64,000 bases of DNA, taken from the NCBI RefSeq assembly GCF_937616625.2, contig NC_065576.1, positions 21,044,001-21,108,000 of the forward strand, written 5' to 3'. This stretch comes from Mercurialis annua (lineage: Eukaryota; Streptophyta; Magnoliopsida; Malpighiales; Euphorbiaceae). The position numbers and the translations under genes were made by a program. The first letter of the stretch is position 1; each line of letters begins with the position of its first letter. This document shows positions 34,160 through 47,400 of the stretch, one piece after another. The notes beneath the pieces were generated by a model. It was not told the DNA's origin and did not search any database. It saw nothing but the letters and a program-made list of their open reading frames with translations.

Positions 34160-36020
34160 AATAAAGGAAAAAGAGAGAGAAGGAAATAATCACCCTCAGC
34201 AGGCCAGTAAAACAGTCGTCGATCAGCACGTTTTCCGGCCTCTTCAAATAATAATCGACATCAAAAGGGCAGCAAGAACCCCTAAAGATGTCAGCAGCAA
34301 CAGCAGGACAACGGCTGGTTGCCTCCACCCCATATTTCTGGAGGAGCAGGTCGACCTGAGTCACCATAACATCCCTCCGAGGCTTCTTCATCGAGGGACC
34401 TTCCTCAGCAGCATCCTCGCCCCCAGAAGAAGGAGCTGGCCTCTTCGAGCCTGAAGAAGCAGTCAAAACACCTTGAGGAGGAGGAATGGACTTGGGCTGC
34501 TTCTCCTTTGGGGGAACCTCCATTTTATTCTTCCCCTTACCCGTATAAGAGGGAACAGCAGGAGGAGGAGCGTTCATGGCAGGCTCCTTAATTTTGAAAC
34601 CAGGGAGCACCACCCTGGATGAAGTAGGAGGATTCGGGGCGGAGCCATCATCCTTCTGGGAAGAAGGTGGTTTATCTCCGGTCTTGGAAGGAGCGTCGCC
34701 CACTTTCTTGACAGGCTCTCTCCTAACCTCGGAGGATTTTGTAGAGACAGCCTGGGCAAGAGCCTCCCTCTCTCGAGTCTCTTTCTCCCGGCGAGCTATT
34801 CTATCCTCCATAACCTTCTGTTGAAGTTCCTTAAAATTCGGCACTGAGAATTCCAAGAAAATAAACAAAGATCAGAAAATAAAAATCAGAACTTAAAGAA
34901 AATAAAAGCTTCATGGTACAAACAAGGTACCAGAAGAACTAAGAGGCGTAGAAGAAATATTAAGGGGAGAAGAAAGAGGTGGTTCGCCTCCATCAGGGAA
35001 CTCGTCTTCACAACTAGGCGAAGTCTCCTGTTTATCATTATTCTTCTTCTTCCTCTTCCCCCTCTTTTCACCCTTTACTCTCTTACTTTTCTTGGAAGCA
35101 ACACCCTGATCCCAGCCGAAATAGGAGTCAATCAAATTCACCACATGCACCTTAGCACGACCTCGAAGCAGAAGCAACGTCTCCTGATCAGCCTCACTCA
35201 ACTTCGCCTTGTCCAACTTCCTGGGCCCTTCCAAAAATACGTTTGGAATGGAGCCTCAACCCCCTTCCTTCTTGGCAATAACAAAGGAACCTTTCCACTG
35301 CTTCAAAGAATTGGGAAGACCACTAAAGGGAGATCGGCCAGGTTGTAAGTAGAAGAACTCATCACTTTCATTCCTTCCAAGAGAATAGATCGACTGAACG
35401 ATCTCATAACCGACCTGCCTCTTCAAATGGAGCCCAAAAATGAAAATCCCTGTCAGATGGCGATGGGAGTTCGGATGAAGTTGACCTAAGGGGATCTTAA
35501 AATGGTCAAACACCATCTATGTGAAGCCATCAAGTGGTAGCCTTAAGCCCGCCTCAAAATCTTCAATAAAGATCAACTGTTCGTCATCATCTAGGATCTG
35601 GTCAACAGCAGAACCTTCAGACGGAATCTGAAGCCCGATAGAAGAGGGAATCTCATACCTCGCCCTAATCCATACAAGGGCGCTTTGACCCAGGTCGATG
35701 GTCCATTCAGACAAAGGCTTTTTCTTGCTAGAGGACGTCCCAGAAGATGCTTTACGTTTTTTGAAAACGAAATCCTCCTCATCCTCTTCATCATCGCCCA
35801 TCTCGCCATCATCGCCATCATCACCATCATCACCTTCTAAAGGAACCTCGCCTTCCGGTTCTCTGTTATTAACCCCCAATAACGTGTCAATATCCTCCAC
35901 GGCGGACACACCCTCCTCACTGTCCGGAACCACCTTTTGGGATAACCCTTCCTCATCAGAAACCAAGTCCACCAGGGTTGCAAGAGGAGCAGGATAAGAG
36001 GAATCGCTAGAAGAACTCTC

Positions 36021-36051
<31 letters not shown>

Positions 36052-36140
36052 GACAAAGAAATCTTGGAAGGAGACATCCTAAAAAAACTAACTGAAGTCT
36101 GGAACAGAAAATAAAGAGAAGAAGGAATAAAAGAAGACAA
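33116..36140 (-). pseudogene. Antisense gene of the Tat element, three exons, decayed
   Basis: Opposite-strand gene between pol and the 3' LTR. Exon 1 (36140 to 34931) begins with a serine run, then LVDLVSDEEG and an Asp/Glu-rich tract. Next comes a folded domain with GLRLPLDGF, HFKIPLGQLHPNSHRHL and FYLQPGRSPFSGLP that resembles the 'putative gypsy type transposon' domain (Pfam Transposase_28, recognised by eye), then a Lys/Arg-rich tract. Intron 1 is 34930-34844, GT-AG. Exon 2 (34843-34194) starts NFKELQQKVMEDR and is basic and proline-rich. Intron 2 is 34193-34075, GT-AG, with an AT/AAT microsatellite. Exon 3 (34074-33116) is coiled-coil-like with an acidic C-terminus. Both splices keep frame. 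Breaks: TAG at 35517-35519, a TGA near 35253, and a one-base shift near 33950. Function unknown; extra antisense ORFs are known in plant Tat elements. Confidence 0.7.
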
Positions 36141-36305
36141 GCAAAAAGAACTAAGTTACATACTGATGAGAGAAGAAAGTCTAGCACTATATAACTTGAA
36201 GAAGGCCTGGCTGGAAAAGATGATCAACGAAAACAAAGAATTAGACTGATGAAGAAAGGAAAAGGAAAGCAAGAGTGAAAAACTAATATTAGAAAATAAT
36301 ACCTC

Positions 36306-36312
36306 TTTTATA
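36306..36312 (-). promoter_or_regulatory. Proximal TATA box for the antisense gene
   Basis: On the minus strand CATATAAAAGAGG, TATAAAA at 36306-36312, ~165 bp upstream of the ATG at 36140. Confidence 0.5.
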
Positions 36313-36405
36313 TGTCAAGTCAGAAATAGGGCACTCAAGTACCCAGTAGCAGGCAACTCCTCGAAACAATTAATCAATTAATGAAAAAACCCAAGGGTCG
36401 CATTC

Positions 36406-36412
36406 TTTTATA
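36406..36412 (-). promoter_or_regulatory. Distal TATA box for the antisense gene
   Basis: Minus strand GCATATAAAAGAATG, exactly 100 bp upstream of the proximal box, with a similar flank. Inside the element and outside the 3' LTR. Confidence 0.45.
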
Positions 36413-36538
36413 TGCCAAAAGACGCTTAAAATTCGTAACCGTTGAAGAAAACGTTAGAAATTCAAATCGTTTCGAAAATTCCGGGAATTTGAATTTTGAA
36501 AATTGGCGCTTCAAGTCTTTGACTTAGCAAGATTATAA

Positions 36539-36550
36539 GGGGGGGGGGGG
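36539..36550 (+). other. Polypurine tract of the Tat element
   Basis: AA followed by 12 G, five bases before the 3' LTR start at 36556. This is the expected position for the plus-strand primer. Confidence 0.85.
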
Positions 36551-36555
36551 ACATC

Positions 36556-37013
36556 TGATACCGACCTAAGAATATCCGAACTCCAAGCATCGCCTAGAAA
36601 ATGCTATGCTCGCCCGATGAGTCTCTGAACCTTCCATCGCCCATATCAATCTTAATCAGACTCCTCCCGGTCAGTTATCAAACCGAGCTCATCCACTCCG
36701 TTCTCTAAACACCCACTACCCGAGATAATCGGGAAACGTGCCTTAACCATTATTAAAGATCGTGGGACAAACCCACGAACTACCAGATAACAACCGCCAT
36801 AAACTCATTATAAAAGGAAGCCATGGGATGCTAAGAGAGGTACGCACAAATTAGACTTAAACACATAAATACTCATTTACTTACCAGAAAACCCTTATTA
36901 ACTTAAGCATCGGAGTGGCTTCCAGGCTGAATCAGCTTGAGGTCCTTTGAGCTTACATTTGTTACTGGTGCAGGAAAACAGTACGGGCGACCTTCGTAGT
37001 TCGACCTGTATCA
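36556..37013 (+). repeat. 3' LTR of the Tat element
   Basis: Same 458-bp length and ends as the 5' LTR (TGATACCGACC to GACCTGTATCA), ~15 substitutions. Followed by the target duplication CACCT. Confidence 0.95.
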
Positions 37014-40000
37014 CACCTTTTAAGCGATTTAAGCCAAACGTTTAATACATTGCGAAACAAATCCTAATGTTTCACCTTTTTAGGGATTTAAGCCAAATGT
37101 TTAAAACATTACGAATAAATCCTAACGTTTACCTTTTTAGCTATTTAAGCAAAATGTTTTAAAACAAATCCAAATGTTTCACTTTTTAGCGATTTAAGCT
37201 AAACGTTTAAAACATTACGAAACCAATCCAAATGTTTAAAACGTTACAAAACAAATCTAAATGTTTCACCTTTTTATTAATTTAAGCAAAACGTTTACAA
37301 ATGTTAGGAAATAGATCCAAACGTTTCACCTTTTTAGCGATTTAAGCCAGACGTTTTAAACGTTTCCAAACAAATCCAAATGTATAAAACGTTACGAAAC
37401 AAATCTAAATGTTTCCCCCATTTTAGCGATTGAAGCCAAAAACGTTACAAATTATATTCAAACGTTTCGCCTTTTTAGCGATTAAAGTCAAACATTTACA
37501 AACGTTATGAAAGAAATCCAAACGTTTTACATTTTTAGAAAGTTAAGGCAAACGTTTACAAATCATACGAAACAAATCCAAACGTTTTCCCTTTTTAGCG
37601 ATTTAAGCAAAACGTTTAGAACGTTACGAAAACAATCTAAACGTTTAAAACGTTACGAAAAAAATACAAATGTTTTACCTTTTTGGCGATATAAGCCTAA
37701 CGTTTACAAACGTCACCAAACAAATACAAATATTTCCCTACTTTAGCGATTTAAGCCAAACGCTTACAAACATTACGAAACTAATCCAAATGGTTCACCA
37801 TTTTAACTATATAAGCCAAACGTTTTAAACGTTACGAAACCAATCAAAATATTTAAAACATTACGAAACAAATCCAAACATTTCACATTTTTAACGATTT
37901 AAGCCTAACGTTTAAAAACATTACGAAACAAATCCAAATGTTTTACCTTTTAGCGATTTTAGCCAAACTTTTAAAACGTTACGAAACCAGTCCAAATGGT
38001 TAATATGTTGCGAAAGAAATCCTAACATTTAACCATTTTAGCGATTTAAGACAAACGTTTAAAACGTTACGAAACAAATCCAAACCTTTCCCCCTTTTTA
38101 GCGATTTAAGCCAAACGTTTACAAACGTTACGAAACAAATCCAAACGTTTCACCTTTTTAGCTATTTAAGCCAAACGTATAAAATGTTACGAAACCAATC
38201 CAAACATTTAAAACTTTACGAAACAAAACGTTTAAAACATTACAAAACAAATCAAAACATTTCACCTTTTTAGCGATTTAAGCCTAACGTTTACAAACAT
38301 TACGAAACAAATCCAAATGTTTCACCTTTTAGGAATATAAGCCAAACGCTTAAAACGTTACATATCAAATCCAAACGTTAAAAACTTTACGAAACAAATC
38401 CAAATGTTTCACCTTTTTAGTGATATAGGCCAAACGTAACGAAACAAATCCAAACGTTTAAAATATTACGAAACAAATCCTAACATTTAACCATTTTAGC
38501 GATTTAAGGCAAACGTTTAAAACGTTTCAAAACAAATCCAAGCGTTCACCTTTTTAGCGATTTAAGCCAAACGTTTACAAATGTTACAAATTAAAACGTT
38601 GCACCTTTTTGGCGATTTAAGCCAAACGTTTAAAACGTTACGAAACAAATCCAAAGGTTTCCCCATTTTAGCGATTTAAGCCAAATGTTTACATATTTTA
38701 CGAAATAAATCCAAACGTTTTACCTTTTTAATGATTTAAGCCAAACATTTTAAATGTTATGAAACCAATCCAAATGTTTAAAGCGTTGCGAAACAAATCC
38801 AAACATTTTACATTTTTCGCAATTTAAGCCTAACGTTTAAAAACATTACGAAACAAATCGAAACGTTTTACATTTTAGTGATTTAAGCCAAACGTTTAAA
38901 ACGTTACGAAACCAGTCCAAACGTTTAAAATGTTACAAAACAAATCCTAGCGTTTAACCATTTTAGCGATTTAAGACAAACGATTAAAACGTTTCGAAAC
39001 AAATTTAAACGTTTCACCTTTTTAGCAATTTATGTCAAACGTTTACAAACATTGCGAAACAAATCAAAATGTTTCACCTTTTTAGCGATTTAAGCCAAAC
39101 ATTTAAAACGTTACGAAACAAATCCAAATATTTCACATTTTTAGCGATTTAAGCTAAACTTTTACAAACGTTACGAAATAAATCCAAACATTTCCCCTTT
39201 TTAGCGATTTAAGCCAAACGTTAACAAACGTTACGAAACAAATCCAAACGTTTCATCTTTTTAGCGATTTAGGCCAAACGTTTGCAGACGTTATGAAACC
39301 AATCCAAACATTTCACCTTTTTAACGATTTGAACCAAATGTTTAAAACCTTATGAAACAAATCCAAACATTTAAAACATTACGAGACAAATCCAAATTTT
39401 TCACCGTTTTAGCGATTTAAGCCAAACGTTTACAAATTTTACAAAACAAATCTAAAAGTTTCACCCTTTTAGCGATTTAAGCCAAACATTTAAAATGTTA
39501 CGAAACCAACCTAAACTTTTAAAACGTTTTGAATTAAATCCAAACGTTTGACCTTTTTAGCGATTTAAGCCAAAAGTTTACAAACATTACGAAACAAATC
39601 CAAACATTTCCACTTTATAGCAATTTAAGCCAAACGTTTGCAAACGTTACGAAACAAATTCTAATGTTTCACCTTTCTCGCGATTTAATTTAAACATTTA
39701 AAACATTACGAAACCAATCAAAACATTAAAAACGCTACGAAACAAATCCTAGTGTTTCACCTTTTAAGCGATTTAAGCCAAACGTTTAATACATTGCGAA
39801 ACAAATCCTAACGTTTCAACTTTTTAGTGATTTAAACCAAATGTTTAAAACATTACGAGTAAATCCTAACGTTTACCTTTTTAGCTATTTAAGCAAAATG
39901 TTTCAAAACAAATCCAAACGTTTCACTTTTTAGCGGTTTAAGACAAACGTTTAAAACATTACGAAACCAATCCAAATGTTTAAAACGTTACAAAACAAAT

Positions 40001-40728
40001 CCAATTGTTTCACCTTTTTATTGATTTAAGCAAAACGTTTACAAAGTTAGGAAATAGATCCAAACGTTTCACCTTTTTAGCGATTTAAGCCAAACGTTTT
40101 AAACGTTACCAAACCAATCCAAATGTATAAAACGTTACGAAACAAATCTAAACGTTTCCCCCATTTTAGCGATTGAAGCCAAAAACGTTACAAAATATAT
40201 TCAAACGTTTCGCCTTTTTAGCGATTAAAGTCAAACATTTACAAACGTTATGAAAGAAATCCAAACGTTTTACATTTTTAGAAATTTAAGGCAAACGTTT
40301 ACAAATCATACGAAACAAATCCAAACGTTTCCCCTTTTTAGCAATTTAAGCAAAACGTTTAGAACGCTACGAAAACAATCCAAACGTTTAAAACGTTACG
40401 AAAAAATACAAATGTTTTACCTTTTTGGCGATATAAGCCTAACGTTTACAAACATCACGAAACAAATACAAATATTTCCCTACTTTAGTGATTTAAGCCA
40501 AACGTTTACAAACATTACGAAACTAATCCAAACGGTTCACCATTATAACTATATAAGCCAAATGTTTTAAACGTTACGAAACCAATCAAAATATTTAAAA
40601 CATTACGAAACAAATCCAAACATTTCACATTTTTAGCGATTTAAATCTAACGCTTAAAAACATTATGAAACAAATCCAAATGTTTTACCTTTTAGCGATT
40701 TAAGCCAAACGTTTAAAACGTTACGAAA

Positions 40729-42564
40729 CAAGTCCAAATGGTTAATATGTTGCGAAAGAAATCCTAGCATTTAACCATTTTAGCGATTTAAGACAAACGT
40801 TTAAAACGTTACGAAACAAATCCAAACCTTTCCCCTTTTTAGCGATTTAAGCCAAACGTTTCACCTTTTTAGCTATTTAAGCCAAACGTATAAAATGTTA
40901 CGAAACCAATCCAAACATTTAAAACTTTACGAAACAAATTGAAACGTTTAAAACATTACAAAACAAATAAAAATATTTCACCTTTTTAGCGATTTAAGCC
41001 TAACGTTTACAAACATTACGAAACAAATCCAAATGTTTCACCTTTTAGGAATATAAGCCAAACGCTTAAAACGTTACATATCCAATCCAAACATTAAATA
41101 CTTTACCAAAAAAATCCAAATGTTTAACCTTTTTAGTGATATTAGCCAAACGTAACGAAACAAATCCAAACGTTTAAAATATTACGAAACAAATCCTAAC
41201 ATTGAACCATTTTAGCGATTTAAGGCAAACGTTTAAAACGTTTCGAAACAAATCCAAGCGTTCACCTTTTTAGCGATTTAAGCCAAACGTTTACAAATGT
41301 TACAAATTAAAACGTTGCACCTTTTTGGCGATTTAAGCCAAACGTTTAAAACGTTACGAAACAAATCCAAAGGTTTCCCCATTTTAGCGATTTAAGCCAA
41401 ACGTTTACATATTTTACGAAATAAATCCAAACGTTTCACCTTTTTAACGATTTAAGCCAAACATTTTAAATGTTATGAAACCAATCCAAATGTTTAAAGC
41501 GTTGCGAAACAAATCCAAACATTTTACATTTTTTGCAATTTAAGCCTAACGTTTAAAAACATTACGAAACAAATCGAAACGTTTTACCTTTTAGTGAAAG
41601 CCAAACGTTTAAAATGTTAGGAAACCAGTCCAAACATTTAAAATGATACAAAACAAATCCTAGCGTTCAACCACTTTAGCGATTTAAGACAAACGATTAA
41701 AACGTTTCGAAACAAATTCAAACGTTTCACCTTTTTAGCAATTTATGCCAAACGTTTACAAACGTTACGAAACAAATCAAAATGTTTCACCTTTTTAGCG
41801 ATTTAAGCCAAACATTTAAAACGTTACGAAACAAATTCAAATGTTTCACATTTTTAGCGATTTAAGCTAAACTTTTACAAACGTTACGAAACAAATCCAA
41901 ACATTTCCCCTTTTTAGCGATTTAAGCCAAACGTTAACAAACGTTACGAAACAAATCCAAACGATTCACCTCTTTAGCGATTTAGGCCAAACGTTTGCAG
42001 ACGTTACGAAACCAATCCAAACATTTCACATTTTTAACGATTTGAACCAAATGTTTAAAACCTTATGAAACAAATCCAAACATTTAAAACATTACGAGAC
42101 AAATCCAAATTTTTCACCGTTTTAGCGATTTAAGCCAAACGTTTACAAATGTTACAAAACAAATCCAAACGTTTCACCTTTTTAGCGATTTAAGCAAAAC
42201 GTTTAAAATGTTACGAAATAAATCCTAACGTTTACCTTTTTAGCAATTTAAGCCAAACGTTTCAAAACAAATCCAAACGTTTCACTTTTTTAGCGATATA
42301 TGCCAAATGTTTAAAACATTAAGAAACTAATCCAAACGTTTCAAACGTTACAAAACAAATGAAAACGTTTCACCTTTTTATCGATTTAAGCCAAACATTT
42401 ACAAATGTTACGAAACAAATCCAAAGGTTTCACCTTTTTATCGATTAAGCTAAACGTTTAAAACGTTGCGAAACTAATCCAAATGTTTAAAACATTACGA
42501 AAAAAAATCCAAAACTTTTCTCCTTTTTAGCGATTTAAGCCAATCGTTTACAAACGTTACGAAA
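40729..42564. repeat. 1836-bp duplication, copy 1
   Basis: Identical to 42565-44400 at every line compared by eye. 1836 is not a multiple of 60, so it is a superimposed duplication rather than the basic period. Junction homology is ACGTTACGAAA. Confidence 0.88.
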
Positions 42565-44400
42565 CAAGTCCAAATGGTTAATATGTTGCGAAAGAAATCC
42601 TAGCATTTAACCATTTTAGCGATTTAAGACAAACGTTTAAAACGTTACGAAACAAATCCAAACCTTTCCCCTTTTTAGCGATTTAAGCCAAACGTTTCAC
42701 CTTTTTAGCTATTTAAGCCAAACGTATAAAATGTTACGAAACCAATCCAAACATTTAAAACTTTACGAAACAAATTGAAACGTTTAAAACATTACAAAAC
42801 AAATAAAAATATTTCACCTTTTTAGCGATTTAAGCCTAACGTTTACAAACATTACGAAACAAATCCAAATGTTTCACCTTTTAGGAATATAAGCCAAACG
42901 CTTAAAACGTTACATATCCAATCCAAACATTAAATACTTTACCAAAAAAATCCAAATGTTTAACCTTTTTAGTGATATTAGCCAAACGTAACGAAACAAA
43001 TCCAAACGTTTAAAATATTACGAAACAAATCCTAACATTGAACCATTTTAGCGATTTAAGGCAAACGTTTAAAACGTTTCGAAACAAATCCAAGCGTTCA
43101 CCTTTTTAGCGATTTAAGCCAAACGTTTACAAATGTTACAAATTAAAACGTTGCACCTTTTTGGCGATTTAAGCCAAACGTTTAAAACGTTACGAAACAA
43201 ATCCAAAGGTTTCCCCATTTTAGCGATTTAAGCCAAACGTTTACATATTTTACGAAATAAATCCAAACGTTTCACCTTTTTAACGATTTAAGCCAAACAT
43301 TTTAAATGTTATGAAACCAATCCAAATGTTTAAAGCGTTGCGAAACAAATCCAAACATTTTACATTTTTTGCAATTTAAGCCTAACGTTTAAAAACATTA
43401 CGAAACAAATCGAAACGTTTTACCTTTTAGTGAAAGCCAAACGTTTAAAATGTTAGGAAACCAGTCCAAACATTTAAAATGATACAAAACAAATCCTAGC
43501 GTTCAACCACTTTAGCGATTTAAGACAAACGATTAAAACGTTTCGAAACAAATTCAAACGTTTCACCTTTTTAGCAATTTATGCCAAACGTTTACAAACG
43601 TTACGAAACAAATCAAAATGTTTCACCTTTTTAGCGATTTAAGCCAAACATTTAAAACGTTACGAAACAAATTCAAATGTTTCACATTTTTAGCGATTTA
43701 AGCTAAACTTTTACAAACGTTACGAAACAAATCCAAACATTTCCCCTTTTTAGCGATTTAAGCCAAACGTTAACAAACGTTACGAAACAAATCCAAACGA
43801 TTCACCTCTTTAGCGATTTAGGCCAAACGTTTGCAGACGTTACGAAACCAATCCAAACATTTCACATTTTTAACGATTTGAACCAAATGTTTAAAACCTT
43901 ATGAAACAAATCCAAACATTTAAAACATTACGAGACAAATCCAAATTTTTCACCGTTTTAGCGATTTAAGCCAAACGTTTACAAATGTTACAAAACAAAT
44001 CCAAACGTTTCACCTTTTTAGCGATTTAAGCAAAACGTTTAAAATGTTACGAAATAAATCCTAACGTTTACCTTTTTAGCAATTTAAGCCAAACGTTTCA
44101 AAACAAATCCAAACGTTTCACTTTTTTAGCGATATATGCCAAATGTTTAAAACATTAAGAAACTAATCCAAACGTTTCAAACGTTACAAAACAAATGAAA
44201 ACGTTTCACCTTTTTATCGATTTAAGCCAAACATTTACAAATGTTACGAAACAAATCCAAAGGTTTCACCTTTTTATCGATTAAGCTAAACGTTTAAAAC
44301 GTTGCGAAACTAATCCAAATGTTTAAAACATTACGAAAAAAAATCCAAAACTTTTCTCCTTTTTAGCGATTTAAGCCAATCGTTTACAAACGTTACGAAA
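42565..44400. repeat. 1836-bp duplication, copy 2
   Basis: Directly follows copy 1. Diverges from the duplication partner at 44401 (TAAATTC versus CAAGTCC at 42565). Confidence 0.88.
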
Positions 44401-47400
44401 TAAATTCAAACCTTTCGCCTTTTTAGCGATTTAAGCCAAATGTTTATAAACATTATGAAAGAAATCCAAACGTTTCACATTATTAGCCAGTTAAGGCAAA
44501 CGTTTACAAATATTTCGAAACAAATCCAAACGTTTTACCTTTTTAGCGATTTAAGCTAAACGTTTACAAACCTTATGAAATAAATCCAAACATTTCCCCT
44601 TTTTAGCGATTTAAGCCAAACGTTAACAAACGCTACGAAACAAATCCAAACGATTCACCTTTTTAGGGATTTAGGCAAACGTTTGCAAACGTTACGAAAT
44701 TAATCCAAACGTTTCACCTTTTTAACGATTTAAACCAAATGTTTAAAACCTTGTGAAACATATCCAAAAATTTAAAACATTACGAGACAAATCTAAATGT
44801 TTCACCGTTTTAGCGATTTAAGCAAAACGTTTACAAATGTTACAAAACAAATCCAAACGTTTCACCTTTTTAGCGATTTAAGCCAAACATTTAAAATGTT
44901 ACGAAACAAACCTAAACTTTTAAAACGTTACGAATTAAATCCAAACGTTTAACCTTTTTAGCGATTTAATCCAAAATTTTTCAAACGTTACGAAACAAAT
45001 CCAACCTTTTTACCTTTTTATCGAATTAAGCCAAATGTTTACAAACGATACAAAACAAATCCAAATGTTTCACCTCTTTAGCGATTTAAGCCAAACGTTT
45101 GCAAATGTTACGGAACAAATCCTAACGTTTCACCTTTATCACGATTCAAGCCAAACATTTAAAACATTAGAAACCAATCCAAACATTTAAAACGTTACAA
45201 AACAAGTCCCAACGTGTCACCTTTTAAGCGAATTAAGCGAAACGTTTAAAACATTAGGAAACAAATCCTAACGTTTCACCTTTATAGCGATTTAAGCCAA
45301 ATGTTTAAAACGTTACGAAAAAATCCTAATGTTTACCTTTTTAGCTATTTAAGCCAAACGTTTCAAAACAAATCCAAACGTTTCGTCTTTTTAGAGATTT
45401 AAGCCAAACGTTTAAAACGTTACGAAACCAATCCAAAAGTTTAAAACGTAGCAAAACAAATCCAAACGTTTCACCTTTCTATCGATTTAATCCACACGTT
45501 TACAAATGTTACGAAATAGATCCAAACGTTTCACCTTTTTAGTGATTTAAGCCAAACGTTTTAAACGTTACCAAACCAATCCAAATGTATAAGACATTAC
45601 GAAACAAATCTAAATGTTTCCCCCTTTTTAGCGATTTAAGCCAAACGTTTACAAACGTTACGAAATATATCCAAACGTTTCGCCTTTTTAGCTATTAAAG
45701 TTAAACGTTTACAAACGTTATGAAACAAATCCAAACATTTCACATTTTTAGAAAGTTAAGGCAAACAATTACAAATGTTACGAAAAAAATCCAAATGTTT
45801 CCCCTTTTTAGCGATTTAAGCAAAACGTTTAAAATGTTATGAAATAAATCCTAATGTTTACCTTTTTAGCAATTTAAGCCAAACGTTCCAAGACAAATCC
45901 AAACGTTTCACTTTTTTAGCGATTTATGCCAAATGTTTAAAACGTTACAAAACAAATTAAAACGTTTCACCTTTTCATCGATTTAAGCCAAACGTTTACA
46001 AATGTACAAAACAAATCCAAACGTTTCACCTTTTTAGCGATTTAAGCTTAACGTTTAAAACGTTACGAAATCAATCCAAATGCTTAAAACATTACGAAAC
46101 AAATCCAAAAAAATTCCCCTTTTTAGCGATTTAAGCCAATCGTTTACAAACGTTATGAAATAAATCCAAACCTTTCGCCTTTTTAGCGATTTTAGCCAAA
46201 TGTTTATAAAAGTTATAAATGAAATCCAAACGTTTCACATTTTTAGCGAGTTAAGGCAAACGTTTACAAATTTTACGAAAAAAATCCAAACATTTCCCCT
46301 TTTTAGCGATTTAAGCCAAACGTTTAAAACGAGACGAAACCAATCCAAACGTTTAAAACGTTACGAAACAAATCCAAACGTTTCACCTTTTTAGCGATTT
46401 AACCCAAACATTACTAATCAAATCCAAACGTTTCACCTTTTTAGCTATTTAAGCCAAACGTTTCAAACGTTAAGAAAACAATCCAAACTTTTAAAACGTT
46501 ACGAAACAAAATGTTTCACAATTTTAGCAATTTAAAACAAATGTTTAAAACGTTTCGAAACAAATCCAAATGTTTCATCTTTTTAGCGATTTAAGCCAAA
46601 CGTTTACAAACGTTACGAAACAAATCCAAATGTTTCACTTTTTTAGCGATTTAAGCCAAACGTTACGAAACAAATCTAAACGTTTCACATTTTTAACGAT
46701 TTAAGCCAAATGTTTATAAGCGTCTCCAAACAAATCCAAACGTTTCCCCTTTTTATTGGTTTAAGCCAAACGTTTAAAACGTTTCGAAACCAATCCAAAC
46801 CTTTCACCTTTTTAGCAATCTTTGCCAAACGTTTACAATCGTTACGAAAAAATCAAACGTTTCACCTTTTTAGCGATTTAAACCAAACGTTTAAAATGTA
46901 ATGAAACCAATTCCAACGTTTAAAATGTTACGAAACGAATCCAAACGTTTCACCTTTTAGGCAATTTAAGCCAAACGTTCACAAACGTTACGAAACAAAT
47001 CCAAACGTTTATCCTCTTTAGCAATATATGCCAATCGTTTAAAACGATACGAAACCAGTCCAAACGTTTAAAACGTTACGAAACAAATACTAACGTTTCA
47101 CCTTTTAGGCGATTTAAGCCAAACGTTTAAAACGTTACGAAAGAAGTCCTAGCTTTGCGCCTTTTCACCGATTTAAGCCAAACGTTTACAAACATTACGA
47201 AACAAATCCAAAAGTTTAACCTTTTTAGCGATTTAGGCCAAATGTTTGCAAATGTTACGAAACCAATCCAAACATTTCACCTTATTAGTGATTTAAGCAA
47301 AACGTTTAAAATCTTACGAATCCAATCCAAACATTTAAAATATTACGAGACAAATCCAAACGTTTCAATGTTTTATCTATTTAAGCTAAACATTTACAAA

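Larger units (their letters stand above)
26742..37013 (+). mobile_element. Tat-lineage Ty3/gypsy LTR retrotransposon, complete but decayed (10.3 kb)
   Basis: Two 458-bp LTRs (26742-27199, 36556-37013), 5-bp target duplication CACCT (26737-26741, 37014-37018), a primer-binding-like site after the 5' LTR and a polypurine tract before the 3' LTR. Order of domains: gag, protease, RT, RNase H, second (archaeal-type) RNase H, integrase, then a long 3' region with an antisense gene. The second RNase H before integrase identifies the plant Tat lineage. By hand count the LTRs differ at about 15 of 458 positions (~3%), implying a moderately recent insertion. Gag and pol nevertheless carry five in-frame stops and at least three frame breaks. 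The empty site is preserved at ~39.76 kb in a duplicate stretch of satellite. Confidence 0.95.

Noticed and set aside
35698..35997. 99-codon plus-strand Ser/Pro-rich frame (also 33237, 33831, 34576)
   Set aside because: Complement of the Asp/Glu-rich and Pro-rich coding of the antisense gene. Low complexity only.
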